From Antitrichia curtipendula (lineage: Eukaryota > Streptophyta > Bryopsida > Hypnales > Leucodontaceae): a DNA stretch of 64,000 bases. A program made the position numbers and the translations under genes. The notes under the pieces are model-generated. The model was given only the letters and a program-made list of their open reading frames with translations, ran no database searches and was not told the DNA's origin. The stretch's first letter is position 1. The number at the start of each line of letters is the position of its first letter. Below are positions 11,107 through 22,844 of the stretch, piece after piece. The stretch is from positions 4,216,001-4,280,000 of the forward strand of contig OX579642.1 in the NCBI GenBank assembly GCA_951230915.1, in the 5' to 3' direction.

Positions 11107-11518
11107 AGGTAGAGCCGTCCATTCTTGACCAGTGACCCATACCCAACTTATAGGTGCAGTTATTTCCGACTACATTTTCTGAAGCTTAGAATGTTTTGTT
11201 TTTTTAACTAGTCGAGGTTGGAACTAATAGGTTCATGACACATGTCCCAAAATAGTGAGAAAGAAAGTCGGAAGTAATGTGTAAAAAATTAGTTCTTGAA
11301 TTATCAGAATTGAAAGAGTCTAGACATTGGCCATGGGTCCAAAGCACTTTTTGCCTCCCCAAATTCATAGTAATTTCAATTCAAGCGATAAAATTACCAA
11401 CTCTTTTTGCAATCCCTGTCATTTTTATCAACACACCTCTGAAAATATTTGCTTTGCCTTGCACTACTCCAAATCATGTTGGAATTGCTTACTTGGTCGG
11501 TTATGGGTGGTTCTACCT
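11107..11518. mobile_element. MITE, family C copy 1 (AGGTAGAACCACCCAT)
   Basis: Left end AGGTAGAGCCGTCC after TA; right end GGGTGGTTCTACCT. Interior blocks (ATGACACATGTC, a CCCAAATTCATAGTAA-like stretch) are shared with copies at 13264 and 60481. The short frames inside it are not genes. Confidence 0.75.
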
Positions 11519-11586
11519 TTTAGCCTGCAGTATCGTTTGCCTAAAAAGACTTGTGATGTCATCATAAATCTGTTTGTTGGCCGCAG

Positions 11587-12715
11587 AACACTGGGAAGAG
11601 TTCAGTGACAAAGATCTCATTGTTAACCCTAGACCGCCCATGGCCGTTTTGGGTAAAAAACATCCTAGCTTTTGAAGTGCTATAAATCTAAATGTGACTA
11701 AGTAATAAAAATCTCAACCGTACAATCATGTAGTTCACATGTTGTAGATGTAATGGATCAAATTTGAAGTCATTTGACCGTGTAGATTGCAAGATTATAA
11801 TGTTTTAGTGTTGAAAAAGAATGCTGAAATTTTCCTAAAAACACATTTAGAGGCCAAATTTGATTTCTAAACCTAATCAAATGAAAAAACTTTAAACTAC
11901 AAAGTGATTCAAAACCAGGATACAAACACATTGGTGAAAAAAAATATCATTCAATTGACTCAATGTGTATGCAAAATGGCTTGCAAATGTCAAAAATAGG
12001 CAAGAAAAGTTGCAAAAAACACATCTAGGGCTGAACCTCCTTCTACTAAAATACTTCTCAGTCATTCATAAATTCTTGGATTGATATGAAAATTTAGCCA
12101 CACAAACTGGACTAGTATGCGCAACTTTTACAAAAGTTTTTATTGAAAACGGACATTTTATGAAGAAGATACAAGCCGCCAAAGTTCACTATAGTCCATA
12201 AATGGCGGGATTTTGAACTTTGAATTGCTCCCAAACATTCAAAACAACTTGGATTGACATTAAAATTTCACCACAATAACTAGAATTCAAGGGAAACACA
12301 ACCCAACAAATCTTATTGAAATCGAACATTGGATGAAGGAGATACAAGACCCCGAAGTTGCAGCCATGAAGTTCACTTTGGTGAATCAAATTGAACCTGT
12401 GAACTTTGATTGGCTTCCAGAAAATCATTACCTCTTGTATTGATCTGAAAATTTTACCACACCAACTTGAAGAAAAGGCTCAAATTTCCCAACAAGTTTT
12501 ATTGAATTTGGACATTGGATGCAAAAGTTACAATACTTTGAATTTAACTTAAAACTATGTGAGGACACTTTTGTCCTCTTGGGCGGTCTAGGGTTAAATA
12601 GAGGACTCTGCCATCCAAAACATTTACTTAATTTTGGGAAGGCTGCCAAGATTCTCAAGGTTGTCCGACAGCATCGGCTGTTGTTGTCAAGGATATCTTT
12701 CGTCGTGTTATCACG
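11587..12715 (+). other. Exon-like segment split by a TTAA element
   Basis: If the element at 11627-12593 is removed so that a single TTAA remains, the flanks join into one open frame of about 52 codons, bounded by a possible acceptor (CCGCAG, 11581-11586) and a possible donor (GGTAAT after 12715). It reads NTGKSSVTKISLLNRG across the junction. I do not recognise the protein and the frame is short enough to be chance. If real, it is an exon broken by the insertion. Confidence 0.25.
11627..12593. mobile_element. TTAA-flanked element, family P2
   Basis: TTAA (11623-11626) precedes CCCTAGACCGCCCA, and the perfect 14 bp inverse at the right end is followed by TTAA (12594-12597). The 967 bp interior is non-coding, with repeated modules (ATTGAAATCGAACATTGGATG-like phrases) each describing similar 100-150 bp units. 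CCC-type ends and a TTAA target duplication are the hallmarks of the piggyBac superfamily. A related interior without these ends occurs inverted at about 42150-42770. Confidence 0.8.
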
Positions 12716-13263
12716 GTAATCATGTCCATCATTCCTTTCCTTAAAGTTTAATGCTGCCTTACCTTGTGAGAAGAATCATATCATCGGTTTTCCACGAGTT
12801 GTTTTCTGCTCGCATCTGATGGTATGATCTTTGTTGTAGAACAGCCTTTTTCGCAGATGTTGAGGCCACTTTTGTTTTTTATCCCATCAAGGTTGCTCTG
12901 ATGGTTTGGAGTGCAGTATTATAATTTTTGCATCAGGTGTGAGAAAAAAATTTCATTGTGATTCTTACAATAAAGTTAATAGTAAAGGAAACCCTAATTT
13001 GGAAAAGGGGGTGTTAGAGGAAGGTATAACAGTACAAAAGAAACACGGCCTCAAACTCCATCGGATCTCAGTTTTGGTGCCCCAGGGAATATCGTCTCAT
13101 GTTTTTTCTAAAACTCCGGCTTGTGGTCCCACATTGTACATACTTTATGATTAACTCTAGTGTATTAGTGCTTTTTGAGGATTGTGCTCTCAATCACTCT
13201 GCTTCAGCATGCTTTACATCTTTTCGAGAAATGTTTGTGAGAATTTTTTTGAAATAGCACTTA
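12716..13263. other. Intergenic sequence, no gene recognised
   Basis: Moderate GC and no clear repeat. An 82-codon open frame at 12906-13154 shows no domain or splice context that I can recognise. Confidence 0.4.
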
Positions 13264-13687
13264 TGGTAGAACCACCTATAGTCGACCATTTAAGGAATTC
13301 TATGCATGTTCTACAGTAGTAGAAGGCAATGTAAATTTATTGCCCTGTAGAAAGATAGAAATGATGGGCATTGCCAATTTTTTTTATGGGTTTTTTTCCT
13401 TAAATTCAAATTACTATGAATTTTGGAAGCCAAAAGTTGGTCTCAACCCATACCCAATATATAGAGTCTTCCAATTCTAATCATTCTATAACTACTTTCC
13501 TGCTCACTGCTTCCTACTTTCTTGCTCACTACATCAAGACATGTGTCATGACATATAGTGCCAACCCTGCAAAGGAGAAAAAATTACATTCCAAACTTTG
13601 GCTGAAATATGTTCCAACCTTGGTTGGAGATAGTTGTACCCTACAAGTTGGGTATTGATGTATGGTTGGTAATGGGTGGTTTTACTA
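13264..13687. mobile_element. MITE, family C copy 2
   Basis: Ends TGGTAGAACCACC and GGTGGTTTTACTA (inverted), with the same interior order as the copies at 11107 and 60481. The open frames inside it are shadows of repeat sequence. Confidence 0.75.
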
Positions 13688-13861
13688 TAACATCACTTAT
13701 TTTAGTATGTTTGGACTCTTGATGTACATAATTTAGGAGCATATGGAGAAGACTCAGCTGAATTGACGAAAGCATTACAAAAAATATCAACCCTGGAAAA
13801 AGCCGTGAGTTCTGCACCCCCGAAGTGCAAGTAGAGAGAAATCCCCTTCTGAACTGAAATC

Positions 13862-13892
13862 GCTGACGTGGTCGAATTTCGACCACGTCAGC
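13862..13892. repeat. Near-perfect 31 bp palindrome with ACGT core
   Basis: Two 15 bp arms (GCTGACGTGGTCGAA and its inverse) are separated by one T. Each arm contains a GACGTGG/CCACGTC core. An A/T-only tract follows at once (13905-14030). Confidence 0.9.
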
Positions 13893-13904
13893 ATTCTGTC
13901 AGAT

Positions 13905-14030
13905 TTTTTAGTTTTTTTAATATTTTAATATTTTTTTAATATTTTTTTAATATTTTTATTGTTTTATTTTTATTATTTTTTATTATTTTTTATAAAAAAA
14001 TATTTAAAAAATAAAAAAATAATTTTTTAT
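13905..14030. repeat. A/T-only low-complexity tract
   Basis: Runs of TTTTTAATA and TTATTTTT units with almost no G or C. A similar arrangement with related flanks (AAGGTGCC, CAGCTAGTAGCC) is seen at 3280-3480. Confidence 0.8.
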
Positions 14031-14632
14031 TTTTACTGTAATTGCACCACAAGGGTGCCGAAAATGAGCTGTTAGCAGCCTTTTCCAGGGCTGAAATTTT
14101 TTGTAATGCCATTGAAGAGCACGATTCTTTGTTTGTTTGATCCAGAAGGGTTGTTGATTTCCAGAAGCCTAAAGCACACAGTGCACGCCCACCATATTAT
14201 ATATATAGAGAGAGAGATCAAAATCATAAAGAAGTAGGCTATGTATGTACATTCAAGGTCTCAACCTCATGTGTCACCACTCGACAACCTGGAACGATTC
14301 CCTCGTCCATTTGAATCGTGCTTTGAATCGTGCTTGCTAAGTTGCTATCGAAGGAGTAAGTTCTACTGAGCAAGTTTCAAGCTTCCTCTTGTAGCATGGA
14401 AGTCTTGGTGAACTATGTGATGAATAGTTCAATAACTTGACTTGCAGAAATTCAATGAGGGATAATGTGCATCACGGCATGCCAGGGCCGGCGGAGTGGG
14501 CTGGTCACAAAGTCAGGGTCCATGTTGAGGAATCACCGGCTTGATTCCAAACAATGGATAATTATTCCTCCACAACCCATTTTTCTTTGCGCTTGAGTTT
14601 GGGGTTCAGATTTGATTGGGTAAGGTGGGAGG
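14031..14632. other. Intergenic sequence, no gene recognised
   Basis: Contains a short TA/GA microsatellite (14193-14217). No coding potential is recognised. Confidence 0.5.
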
Positions 14633-14936
14633 TCCTAAAATGGAGCGGGTTCTAAAACCAATCAGGCTCTAGAGGTACATTTTGCACTTTCCAATGTACA
14701 AGTGGTGTGCATTTGAGGAGGTGGTCGGTTTTTAGAGCCCACAAAAATGCACTTTTCTGCAACTTCAGAAATTCATAACTAATTCTACAAAGCTTCAAAA
14801 AGTATGAAACAACTTGGGTTAGATGCCAATTTCTCTTGCCTTTCAAGAAAAATTTACTGAAAAATATTTTAAGAAGTTCTACCTCCCCAAAAGTCAGCTT
14901 CAGCTCTTAGATGAGCGGTTTATGGACCTCCTACCT
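14633..14936. mobile_element. MITE, family A copy 2
   Basis: TA on both sides. Ends AGGTGGGAGGTCC and GGACCTCCTACCT are exact inverts except for one base. Interior is in the opposite orientation to copy 1. Confidence 0.88.
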
Positions 14937-15489
14937 TACTAATAAGGATCATCTTTTATCTACAAAGAATATCATGAAAAATTATTTGTCATGAGGTGAA
15001 TAACTTGAGAAAGGATGCCTCCGAGGCATTTCATGGCTTCTTGCAATAATTTGTGTGTCCCAAAGGGGATTAGAAACAGGCGGACGTCAGTGTAACCCAA
15101 CCACTGTTCATCAGCCTCCTGGAACATGAATGAAGGTTCTGCAATATTGAGTAGCTAAGGAAGAAAGAGTGTTGCGATGTGATGCACAGATATCGACTGA
15201 ACATAAGCTTAGTTAGTAGGGCATTCACTTGGAGCCGGAGTCACATCTTTTGTTGACGACTTTCCTCATCGAGAAAAACAGAAGTGCTTGGAGACATTGA
15301 CAGTCTGAACTCCATTCACTGCATTGCTATCACCCCTCTGAGAGTCATGTCACTAAAACTGGTCAATAAGTATGCTCCTCACATTAGTAGTATAATATAT
15401 CAAGTTCGGTATATGGTTTCATTGGCTCTACTTTTTATGTCATGGCAATGACATACTTCGTTACGAAAATGTTTGTAAGAATAATCATG
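14937..15489. other. Intergenic sequence, no gene recognised
   Basis: Largely unique sequence with mixed composition and no convincing frame or repeat. Confidence 0.45.
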
Positions 15490-16340
15490 AGGAGGCCAGT
15501 CACTTCCTAAAATCGACCAAATAAGCAATTCTGCAGGGTTCCTATTAGGATATTGAAAAACTTTGTGTGGGGTTCTGTCGGTAGTTAAAAGAGGATTCTA
15601 GATTCTTTTAGAATGCATTTTGTAGACACCATATGAATAAGCTATGAACATTCAAAGTGTTTGAAAATAGGTGTTTCTAAAATAAACCCCCAGACTCTCA
15701 TGAAAAAGTGGGAAAAAATTTCAAGCACTACAAGAAAACAGGTATTTTATGACTGCAAAAATATGACTGAGGATAACTGACGACTAGTTGCAGTCATATT
15801 CTTAAAGGCCAACACCTTGAGGAAAAACATGACTGCAGAATATAACTGTCAATCATTTTTGGGCCTTCTACTTCACAAATATACACTATACGACCATTGG
15901 GAACACCAAAGTATTTCATAGGGAATGTAGGGAACATGTTTGGGGAACGCTAAGTCATATTGTCAGTCATATTTCCATGGTAGTGACATTATTTTTGTTT
16001 TAGGCAACCCAAGAAAAATACAGGCAATTCAAAAAAAAATTGGACAAGCCATTGTTTAAGATTTTGAAATCCTATTCACCTATTTTTTAGGATTTTGAAA
16101 CCTAGTCACCACTTTTTTAGGATTTTGAAACCCTAGTGGCCACTTTTTAGGGTCTTGAAACCCTAGCCGCCACTTCTTTTGGCCCTTCTTCCTTGCCTTT
16201 TATTGCCTCTTAGCTCATACTTGTTATTGCTTCTTTTTTTTGTTTCTTAGTTGTTGTCTTTTGTTGCATCTAAATTCTCTCTTTCTCTAGCATTTTAACT
16301 ATTTCTTCTTCTTAGTTCTTATTTTTTGTTTCTTCTTGTT

Positions 16341-16484
16341 GCTTTTTAATTCTTGTTTCTAGTTTCTTTTTGTTGCATCTTAACTCTTGTTTTTTGTTGT
16401 GTTTTAATTGTTGCTTTTTAATTCTTGTTTCTAGTTTCTTTTTGTTGCATCTTAACTCTTGTTTTTTGTTGTGTTTTAATTGTT
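16341..16484. repeat. 72 bp tandem repeat, two units, in a T-rich tract
   Basis: A 72 bp unit beginning GCTTTTTAATTCTTG occurs twice in a row. It is part of a pyrimidine-rich TTGTTGC/TTCTTG tract at about 16200-16720 inside the CACTA element. The 72-codon frame at 16632-16850 is a by-product of this composition. Confidence 0.8.
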
Positions 16485-17129
16485 GCTTCTTATTTCTTTT
16501 TGTTGCATCTTAACTCTTGTTTCTTGTTGTTTCTTATTGTGTCTTAGTTGTTTTTTGTTGTTTCTTATTGTGTCCTAGTTGTTGCTTCTTGTGTCTTAGT
16601 TGTATCTTAGTTGTTTCTTGTTGTGTCCTAGTTGTTGCTTCTTGTTTCTTCTTGTGTCTTAGTTGTTGTTTCTTGTTTCTTATTGCATCTTAACTCTTGC
16701 TTGTTGTTATCTTTTAGTACTTGTCTATTTTTTCTTCATGTATTCTCCATCACCATTCTTATTTTTCTTACCCTAAACTTGAGCTACATATTTTGTGAAG
16801 TCATTGAAGGCTACTTGCAACCCAATAGAGCCATCTTCACATTATTGTAAGGAATATAGGCCTTATTGGATTTTGTGAATGATTCATTGTAGTATATATG
16901 TTTTGTATTGGTGACTAATAAATATCAATGAGGAGAGTTTTTTTTTCTCTTATATTCTCCCTTTCCAATATGATTATCTCTTGTATATCTCTAAAATCAT
17001 ATGTATTCATTTTTAACTACATGGAGTCTTTTCCAAAATATGACTTTGTATTTTCCAAAATATAACTGCAAATAGTCATAAACTACCAATGACATCCATA
17101 TAAACTACCACATCAACCAAAATATGACT

Positions 17130-17430
17130 CACAAAAGTCATATTCCACATCATTCAAAAAAATGACTAACAAGAGTCATATTTCACATCTACAAAAATAT
17201 GACTATACAAAGTCATATGCTACATTAGCCAAAATATGACTAATCGCAATCATATTTTATGTCAGCCAAAATATGACTAACCGCAATCATATTCCACGTC
17301 AACCAAAATATGACTAACCGCAGTCATATGTCACGTCAACCAAAATATGACTAACCGCAGTCATATGTCACGTCAACCAAAATATGACTAATCGCAATCA
17401 TATTCCACGTCAGCCAAAAAATGACTTCAT
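17130..17430. repeat. Tandem subterminal repeats of the CACTA element, about 37 bp
   Basis: Units of the form CCAAAATATGACTAACCGC followed by AGTCATATGTCACGTCAA repeat about seven times with variation, closest to identical around 17300-17380. Each unit is itself a small inverted repeat of ATATGACT. Confidence 0.9.
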
Positions 17431-17790
17431 GGAGTCACATGTCACATAGGATTTATTTTTGTTTGCCCAGGCAACTCAAAAAAAAGTCAAGCCCTCAAAG
17501 ATAGTCAAAGTATATGCCTTGTTGGCAAAATACGGCTAATTATGGATAATTATACTCCCCCAAAAATATGACTCTCAATATGACTGATGTTCGAAGCGAC
17601 TCGTCGATAATGACTCATGTCAGTCATGTTGCAGTCATCTACAGTGATTTCTGCGATCAATCATATTTTTCGATTTTACGACTCATTGCAGTCATATTTT
17701 GCAGTCAGAAACATTGGTTTTGTTGTAGTGAAGCAAGAATTTATAGGGGTTGATTTTAGAAAGGGGTCAAAATTAAGTGTAAGTTATCTT

Positions 17791-18583
17791 ACCACATTCA
17801 CATATGTATTGTTGGTGATTGAGTAGGTTGTAATGCTTAACTTTTATGTAATTGTACGATGTTGCAGGATGATTTTCTACCAAGAGCTTCAACACAGTCT
17901 GTGAAGAAGCGACTATTTCTCTCCACGTATGCTTTCCTAGATATTGCTAGGTCAAATCATTGCAAAATTTCCTCCCCCCTTTGATTATTAACTGTACTAC
18001 TGCTGCTTCAAACAGTTTAACGATTAGTATTAAAATCTCATTGTTTTAGTGCCATGTCAATGTTTTTTTTGTGCTTTTTCAAAGTTTATAATGGCACTGA
18101 ACAAATGTCTTTTGGGTATTAAAACATCATTACGATTGGGCATTGTCAACAATCAGCATTTTTTTATGATGGGCAATATTATAGTTGTTTCCTATATAAC
18201 AAACTATTTTCAGCTAGTTTTTTTTAACTCAGGTTGATTGTTGTGGGTATAATTGGGATTACAGTCAGTACTCATAGCTGACTAGCTGACCTCTCGTACA
18301 TGCCCTTCCTATCCCCTCAAATGTATACGACATGAACAGTGCCTTTGTATGTGCAGCACGGGAACAATCATCTTTGTATTTTGGGATAATTAAACAACTT
18401 TGCAGCAAAGCTCCAGACAACATTCGACGCTTTTATTGGCTGGGCAAGATCTACCACTTTGTTTACAAACAACCAGGCAGGCAGGCACATTGTCCAATTC
18501 GAGTACGTGTGGTACCCTCTGTTGAAAATGGGCTCGAGCGTATAATTGCTCTTTTGCCATGGGGGACCATAAAAAAACATTTA
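17791..18583. other. Intergenic sequence with exon-like open frames, unassigned
   Basis: At 17868-17928 a short open segment (DDFLPRASTQSVKKRLFLS) lies between TTGCAG and a possible GTATGC donor. At 18332-18613 a 93-codon frame continues into MITE A3, so its end cannot be native. I do not recognise either product. They could be remains of one old gene. Confidence 0.3.
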
Positions 18584-18868
18584 AGGTGGGAGGCTCTTAA
18601 GGCAACCCTTTAAGAGCTGATTGCATTTTCAGGGAAGCTAAACTCCTTGAAACCATTTTCAGTAAATTTTAGTACGAAGAAAAATGGAATTGGCATCTAA
18701 TCCAAGTCGTTTCATATTTTTGGACCTTTGTGGAATTAGTCACAAATTTTTTAAGTTGAAATGCAGTGGGTTCTAAAATCAACCCCCTCCTAAAATGTAC
18801 AATGTTGGTACATTGAAGAAAGTAAAATGTATCTTTGTATTAGAGGTCGCTTTTAGAGTCGCCTACCT
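18584..18868. mobile_element. MITE, family A copy 3
   Basis: TA|AGGTGGGAGGCTCT at the left, AGAGTCGCCTACCT|TA at the right, with the standard A interior. Confidence 0.85.
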
Positions 18869-18991
18869 TATATTTTAGCATTAGCAAAGCACTTGAAGGT
18901 ACATAGTGAATCAAACATTTTTCAAAAAATTTGATTGATAGTACCAAGATCAATGCAATGCTAGTAAGGGTGATTTCAATGTCAAGATGTA

Positions 18992-19272
18992 AGGTAACTA
19001 CACCTAAAATTGCACAAATAAGCAATTCAACATGGTTAGCATTAATATATTGGAATTTTTTTGTGGGGTCCTCTTGGTAGTGAAAAGGGGATTTAGATGA
19101 TCTTAGAATGCATTTTTTGGACACCGTATGAATAAACTATAAATATTCAAAGTGTTGAAAATAGATGTTCCCAAAAGCGATCATAGACTCTCATAAATAG
19201 TGGGAGTACATTTTAGGCAAGAATGTGTAGTGTGCAATTTTAGGTAGTGTGCGCTTTTAGATGTAGTTACTT
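18992..19272. mobile_element. MITE, family D copy 1
   Basis: Left end AGGTAACTACACCTAAAATT, right end inverted AAGTAACTACATCTAAAA. The interior (CAAATAAGCAATTCA, then a GTGGGGTCCT block) matches copies at 15490 and 39050. Confidence 0.75.
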
Positions 19273-20339
19273 TATGGATGACTCAGTGGCTACCACTATA
19301 TCAAGTGTTAGAACATTGGGACCTGTATTGGTGTATATTGCATACGTTCAATTGGTCTAAGGAATTGAAGGACCAGTGGCTAACATCAGTCGTGCAAACT
19401 ACTTAGTTTAGAAGGTGAGCCTTTAGTTGCTCATTATTTGTAATGTAGGTAGAACCTCTATTAGTGCATCCTCTCTTAATGCGTAATATCCAATAAAAGA
19501 GGTGGGCCTGCAAGTGATTCAAGATGGAAGATTGAATTAAATGTTTACAGTATTTGTTGCCTCTCTAAATGCATAAAACTCTCTTAGTGAACAATCCCAG
19601 CACCATGCACTGAGAGAGGTTCTATTTGTAGTCTAATTGAATGACCAAGCTGGAGTTGGCTTCTGCCTTGACATCCAAGTTTTAGCTTACAATATCTTAG
19701 GGCCATGTTTACATCCAAAAAATTTAGACTAGAGCCCATAGTAATGGAATGTTTTGATTGGGTCTTTGCTTTGAATCCATAGCTGTTTTCCAATCAAAAC
19801 ACTCCATTTCTTTGGGTTCCAATCCAAAGTTTTTGGGTGTAAACAGGCCCTAATCCAACTTACTAGTCGTGCTGAATTGCAACTGATAATTGAAGGAGGC
19901 TCTTGCATACAAGCCACCGTGGTCTCGTGTGGCAATACTTGAATTGAACACGTACAGAGATTGCACAGCTTCTCACAACTCCATTGGTAGTTAATTAGCA
20001 GCCAGGGCGGGCATGGTGTGCAAGATAACTTAAGCCTTGTCTTTTCATGTTTGGAGGTGAGAGTTTCGTTAGAAATTGCAGAGCACAACTTACAACAAAA
20101 TTGTTTATTAGTAAGCTTGCAGACTGCTGATGGAATGGCTTAATATTATGGTCAGCATGCTTCGTGCATCCTCGGACACCGAGTTCTGCAATTTTATGGC
20201 GTGTGATACCATCATGTTAACCCTGTAACAACACGTCGACCTAAATGTGTCTGATGGATGACACAGAACCCATCTACGTACATTGGGAACTAGCCCCACT
20301 ACTCTCTTGGTACTGTTGCAATGGTTTCACACTCCAATA
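19273..20339. other. Intergenic sequence, no gene recognised
   Basis: Apart from the MITE at 19700-19850, this is largely unique sequence. Open frames of 60-120 codons on the minus strand have no recognisable domain. Confidence 0.45.
19700..19850. mobile_element. Short MITE with GGGCC(A/T)GTTTACA-type TIRs
   Basis: Left TA|GGGCCATGTTTACATCCAA is mirrored by the right end, read inverted as GGGCCTGTTTACACCCAA, with TA on both sides. About 150 bp long; nearly the whole element can fold back. The ends resemble the GGGCCTGTTTGG ends of common plant MITEs. Confidence 0.75.
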
Positions 20340-20630
20340 AGGTAGGGGCTGTAAAAGCGACCTGTCTCTAAAAGCGATCCGGTAGATTTTGTCTCTAACA
20401 TGTATCAGAAGTGTACATTCTAGGAAGGGGTCGCTTTTAGAAACCACTGTGTTTTCAACTTTAAAAATTCATAACTAATTCCATGAAGGTCCAAAAAATA
20501 TGAAACTACTTGGATTAGATGTCAATTCCATTTTTCTTACCACGGAAATTTACTGAAAATTGTTTTAAGGAGTTTAGCTTCCCCCCAAATGCAAATCAGC
20601 TAGTAAAGGGTCGCTTTTACAGCCCTCTAT
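20340..20630. mobile_element. MITE, family A copy 4
   Basis: Left TA|AGGTAGGGGCTGTAAAAGCG; right end inverted AGGGCTGTAAAAGCGACCC. The right terminal bases have decayed. Confidence 0.78.
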
Positions 20631-20963
20631 AATATTGAAAGTGTATTACTCGAGTACAAAAGTAGTACTGCAACAATGTAGTTTCAGTGGGAATAGTGTC
20701 GTAGTATTTGTATAGTAACAATATACTTTCAATATTAGATTGTGAAACTATAGAAACAATATTGTTTCAATGGGGGGTACTTTCTTGATGTAAGACACAG
20801 GTGCAAATGTTCATCCTTGAAGTTTTACGTGGAAAGAGGAAGTCTTACACAATAGTTTAACCTCTAATGAGGTGATCTTTTCTTTTCTTAAGCAAATGAT
20901 TCGCAGGTGGTACCCCAAAGGATGATTTCCACGGTGACAAACACAACATTCTAGGGTTGAATA

Positions 20964-21374
20964 AGGTAGGAGGCTCTGAAAGCGAGCATCTAAGGGCTGG
21001 TCTGCCTTTTTCACGTGGTTTCTTGGATGGGATTATTTTTAGCTCATTTTTCAGAAAAAAAAAATTAGATTTTGATTGTAACACAAGTTGTTTCGTATTT
21101 TTTCAAGCATTTTTGAATTACTTATGAATTTTCAAACGTGATGAGTCATAGATCCCTATTTATGACCCTAGGTCTTCCATAAACCGTTCACATGCAATTT
21201 CTAGAGAAAAATGAGGAAAACAAAGAGAATGATTGGCTCTTGCAATAAATAATATTTTTTTTACCAATCCATTCAATGACTACAAAGGTCCATTTAAAGA
21301 CCACCTTACATCCATTTCAAGCAAGTCTATATGAGCAGTTCTAAATGCCTGCTCGCTTTCAGAGCCTCCTACCT
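20964..21374. mobile_element. MITE, family A copy 5, longest TIRs
   Basis: TA on both sides. The first 27 bp (AGGTAGGAGGCTCTGAAAGC plus GAGCA and on) are perfectly inverted at the right end (21348-21374). At 411 bp it is the largest A copy in the window and has the best preserved ends. Confidence 0.9.
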
Positions 21375-21869
21375 TAAACTCATCCTGTATTTGTTGTTGT
21401 GTGGGTTAAGAAATGAGTGTAGGTTAATTGTTTATTGCATGATCATACTGTCTAGTTTCCCTCTTAAGTATAGAGTGGGATCTTCTTCCAGTAATTGCAG
21501 AGAAATACATTTGAGATACCTAAGCTTAGGTATCTCAATTTATTTAAGGACACTCATCAATCATTGAGCTTGTCAGGGGTCTTGCGTTTAGCTTGCTTTG
21601 AGACTCATGGTCTCAATGTCCAGATGACTCCAATGTCGAGATTAAAAAAATGAAGGCATTCAATTAGCATTCAAACCATGTGTGCTCAAAAGTCCAGATG
21701 GGGGGCCTCATCAATGATTTAATTGCAAATTTTATTAGAAGTTGGACAAACACATTATCAAAATTCATCAAAGTATATCTAATCTTAAAATTCAATGACA
21801 TAGAATATAGTAGTAGTTTCTCATACTTATGCCTTCACGCATATGGATGGAGCTGACTTCAAATTTTAA

Positions 21870-22786
21870 CCCCTAAAGTCCTAAGGCCTTTTTTCTATCT
21901 AAAACCACTCAAAACTGTCATTTCTATTGCAAAGAGCAAAAAAAATTTAGATTTTTTTTTTTTTTGCATATCTAACTGTAGGATCTTGCACTAGAATAGT
22001 ATAAGAATGAGTAGAAGAAATTTCAGAAACTTTGACCTTGTAGATTGCAAGATATTTGTATTTAAAGTGAAAACAAAACAAGTTTTTTTATCCCTTGTTT
22101 GACTAGATTCTTTGACTTTAAATTTTCTTAAATTAAATATTTTGCACTACTAATTTTGATTTTATAATTTTTTATGTTGAAGAATTGAGTTGAATTTTTT
22201 TTTTAAATCAATAAAAGAATACTTAATTTCACTCATTCAAAAGTTAATAAGAAGAAGTACTTTCAAGATTGAAGGAACTTGTTAATAGCTCTAAGATGGA
22301 AATGAAACACAATAATTCCAATGGTGAGGTTGTTCTAGCAAGCACACTTAACCATGTCTAACAATTATTTGTAAAAATTGTAAAAATTGCATTAAAAAAT
22401 GAATTCTATAAGTTATTTTTTCAAGATGATGTTTAAATTGCATAAAAAACAAGATTGTCCATAACTTTCTCATTACTAGTCCAAATAGAATGAATCAAAG
22501 CTTCAAATGTAGACAAAAATATAAACTATGAGAAGAAGAAGAAAAAAAAAAAAAAAAATCAGTTTTTTGTGATTTTTTGGGGGCTATCCCTTGAGTTGCT
22601 ATTTAGACTTTGGGTGGTATAATTTTTGCTCCCAAGCACTAAGTGACAAAAAAATTACATTCCAATAAAGCTAATCTGATTTCTTCTTTTCCAAAAAAGT
22701 TTCAAAAAATCTTGTCAAAAATTAAAATCATACAAGCCTGCCCAAATTCTTAAGAGTCTTCTACAGGGACTTAGGGACTTTAGGGG
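21870..22786. mobile_element. TTAA-flanked element, family P1 copy a
   Basis: TTAA|CCCCTAAAGTCC at the left and GGACTTTAGGGG|TTAA at the right. 917 bp, AT-rich and non-coding, with interior blocks such as AGGATCTTG shared by the other copies. Confidence 0.85.
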
Positions 22787-22844
22787 TTAAACAAACAAAA
22801 GCAAAACAGCAGTAAGCATAAAAAAATCTTTGGAGGGGGGAAGG

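Larger units (their letters stand above)
15726..17730. mobile_element. Non-autonomous CACTA transposon, 2005 bp
   Basis: Starts CACTACAAGAAAACAGG and ends with the inverted TTTTGTTGTAGTG; the trinucleotide AAG is duplicated directly outside both ends (15723-15725 and 17731-17733). Subterminal regions carry many copies of ATATGACT and its inverse AGTCATAT, the expected transposase binding-site pattern. The interior has no transposase frame, so the element must depend on another copy. Confidence 0.92.
15490..17790. mobile_element. MITE, family D copy 3, split by a CACTA insertion
   Basis: The left part (about 15490-15725) matches the family D copies at 18992 and 39050, including CAAATAAGCAATTC and a block on exact distance from the 3 bp target site. 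The right part (17731 to about 17790) carries the other end, ending AAGTTATCTTACC. The CACTA element at 15726-17730 lies between them, so D was there first. Confidence 0.65.

Noticed and set aside
16632..16850. Hydrophobic 72-codon frame that looks like a membrane peptide
   Set aside because: Lies in the T-rich repeat tract inside the CACTA element, so the Leu/Phe/Ser content is compositional.
17130..17430. Regular repeats that might suggest a CRISPR array
   Set aside because: Units are contiguous without unique spacers and lie in CACTA subterminal DNA of a plant genome.
18332..18613. 93-codon plus-strand frame as a gene
   Set aside because: No recognisable domain and its last codons lie inside MITE A3; kept only as an exon-like note.
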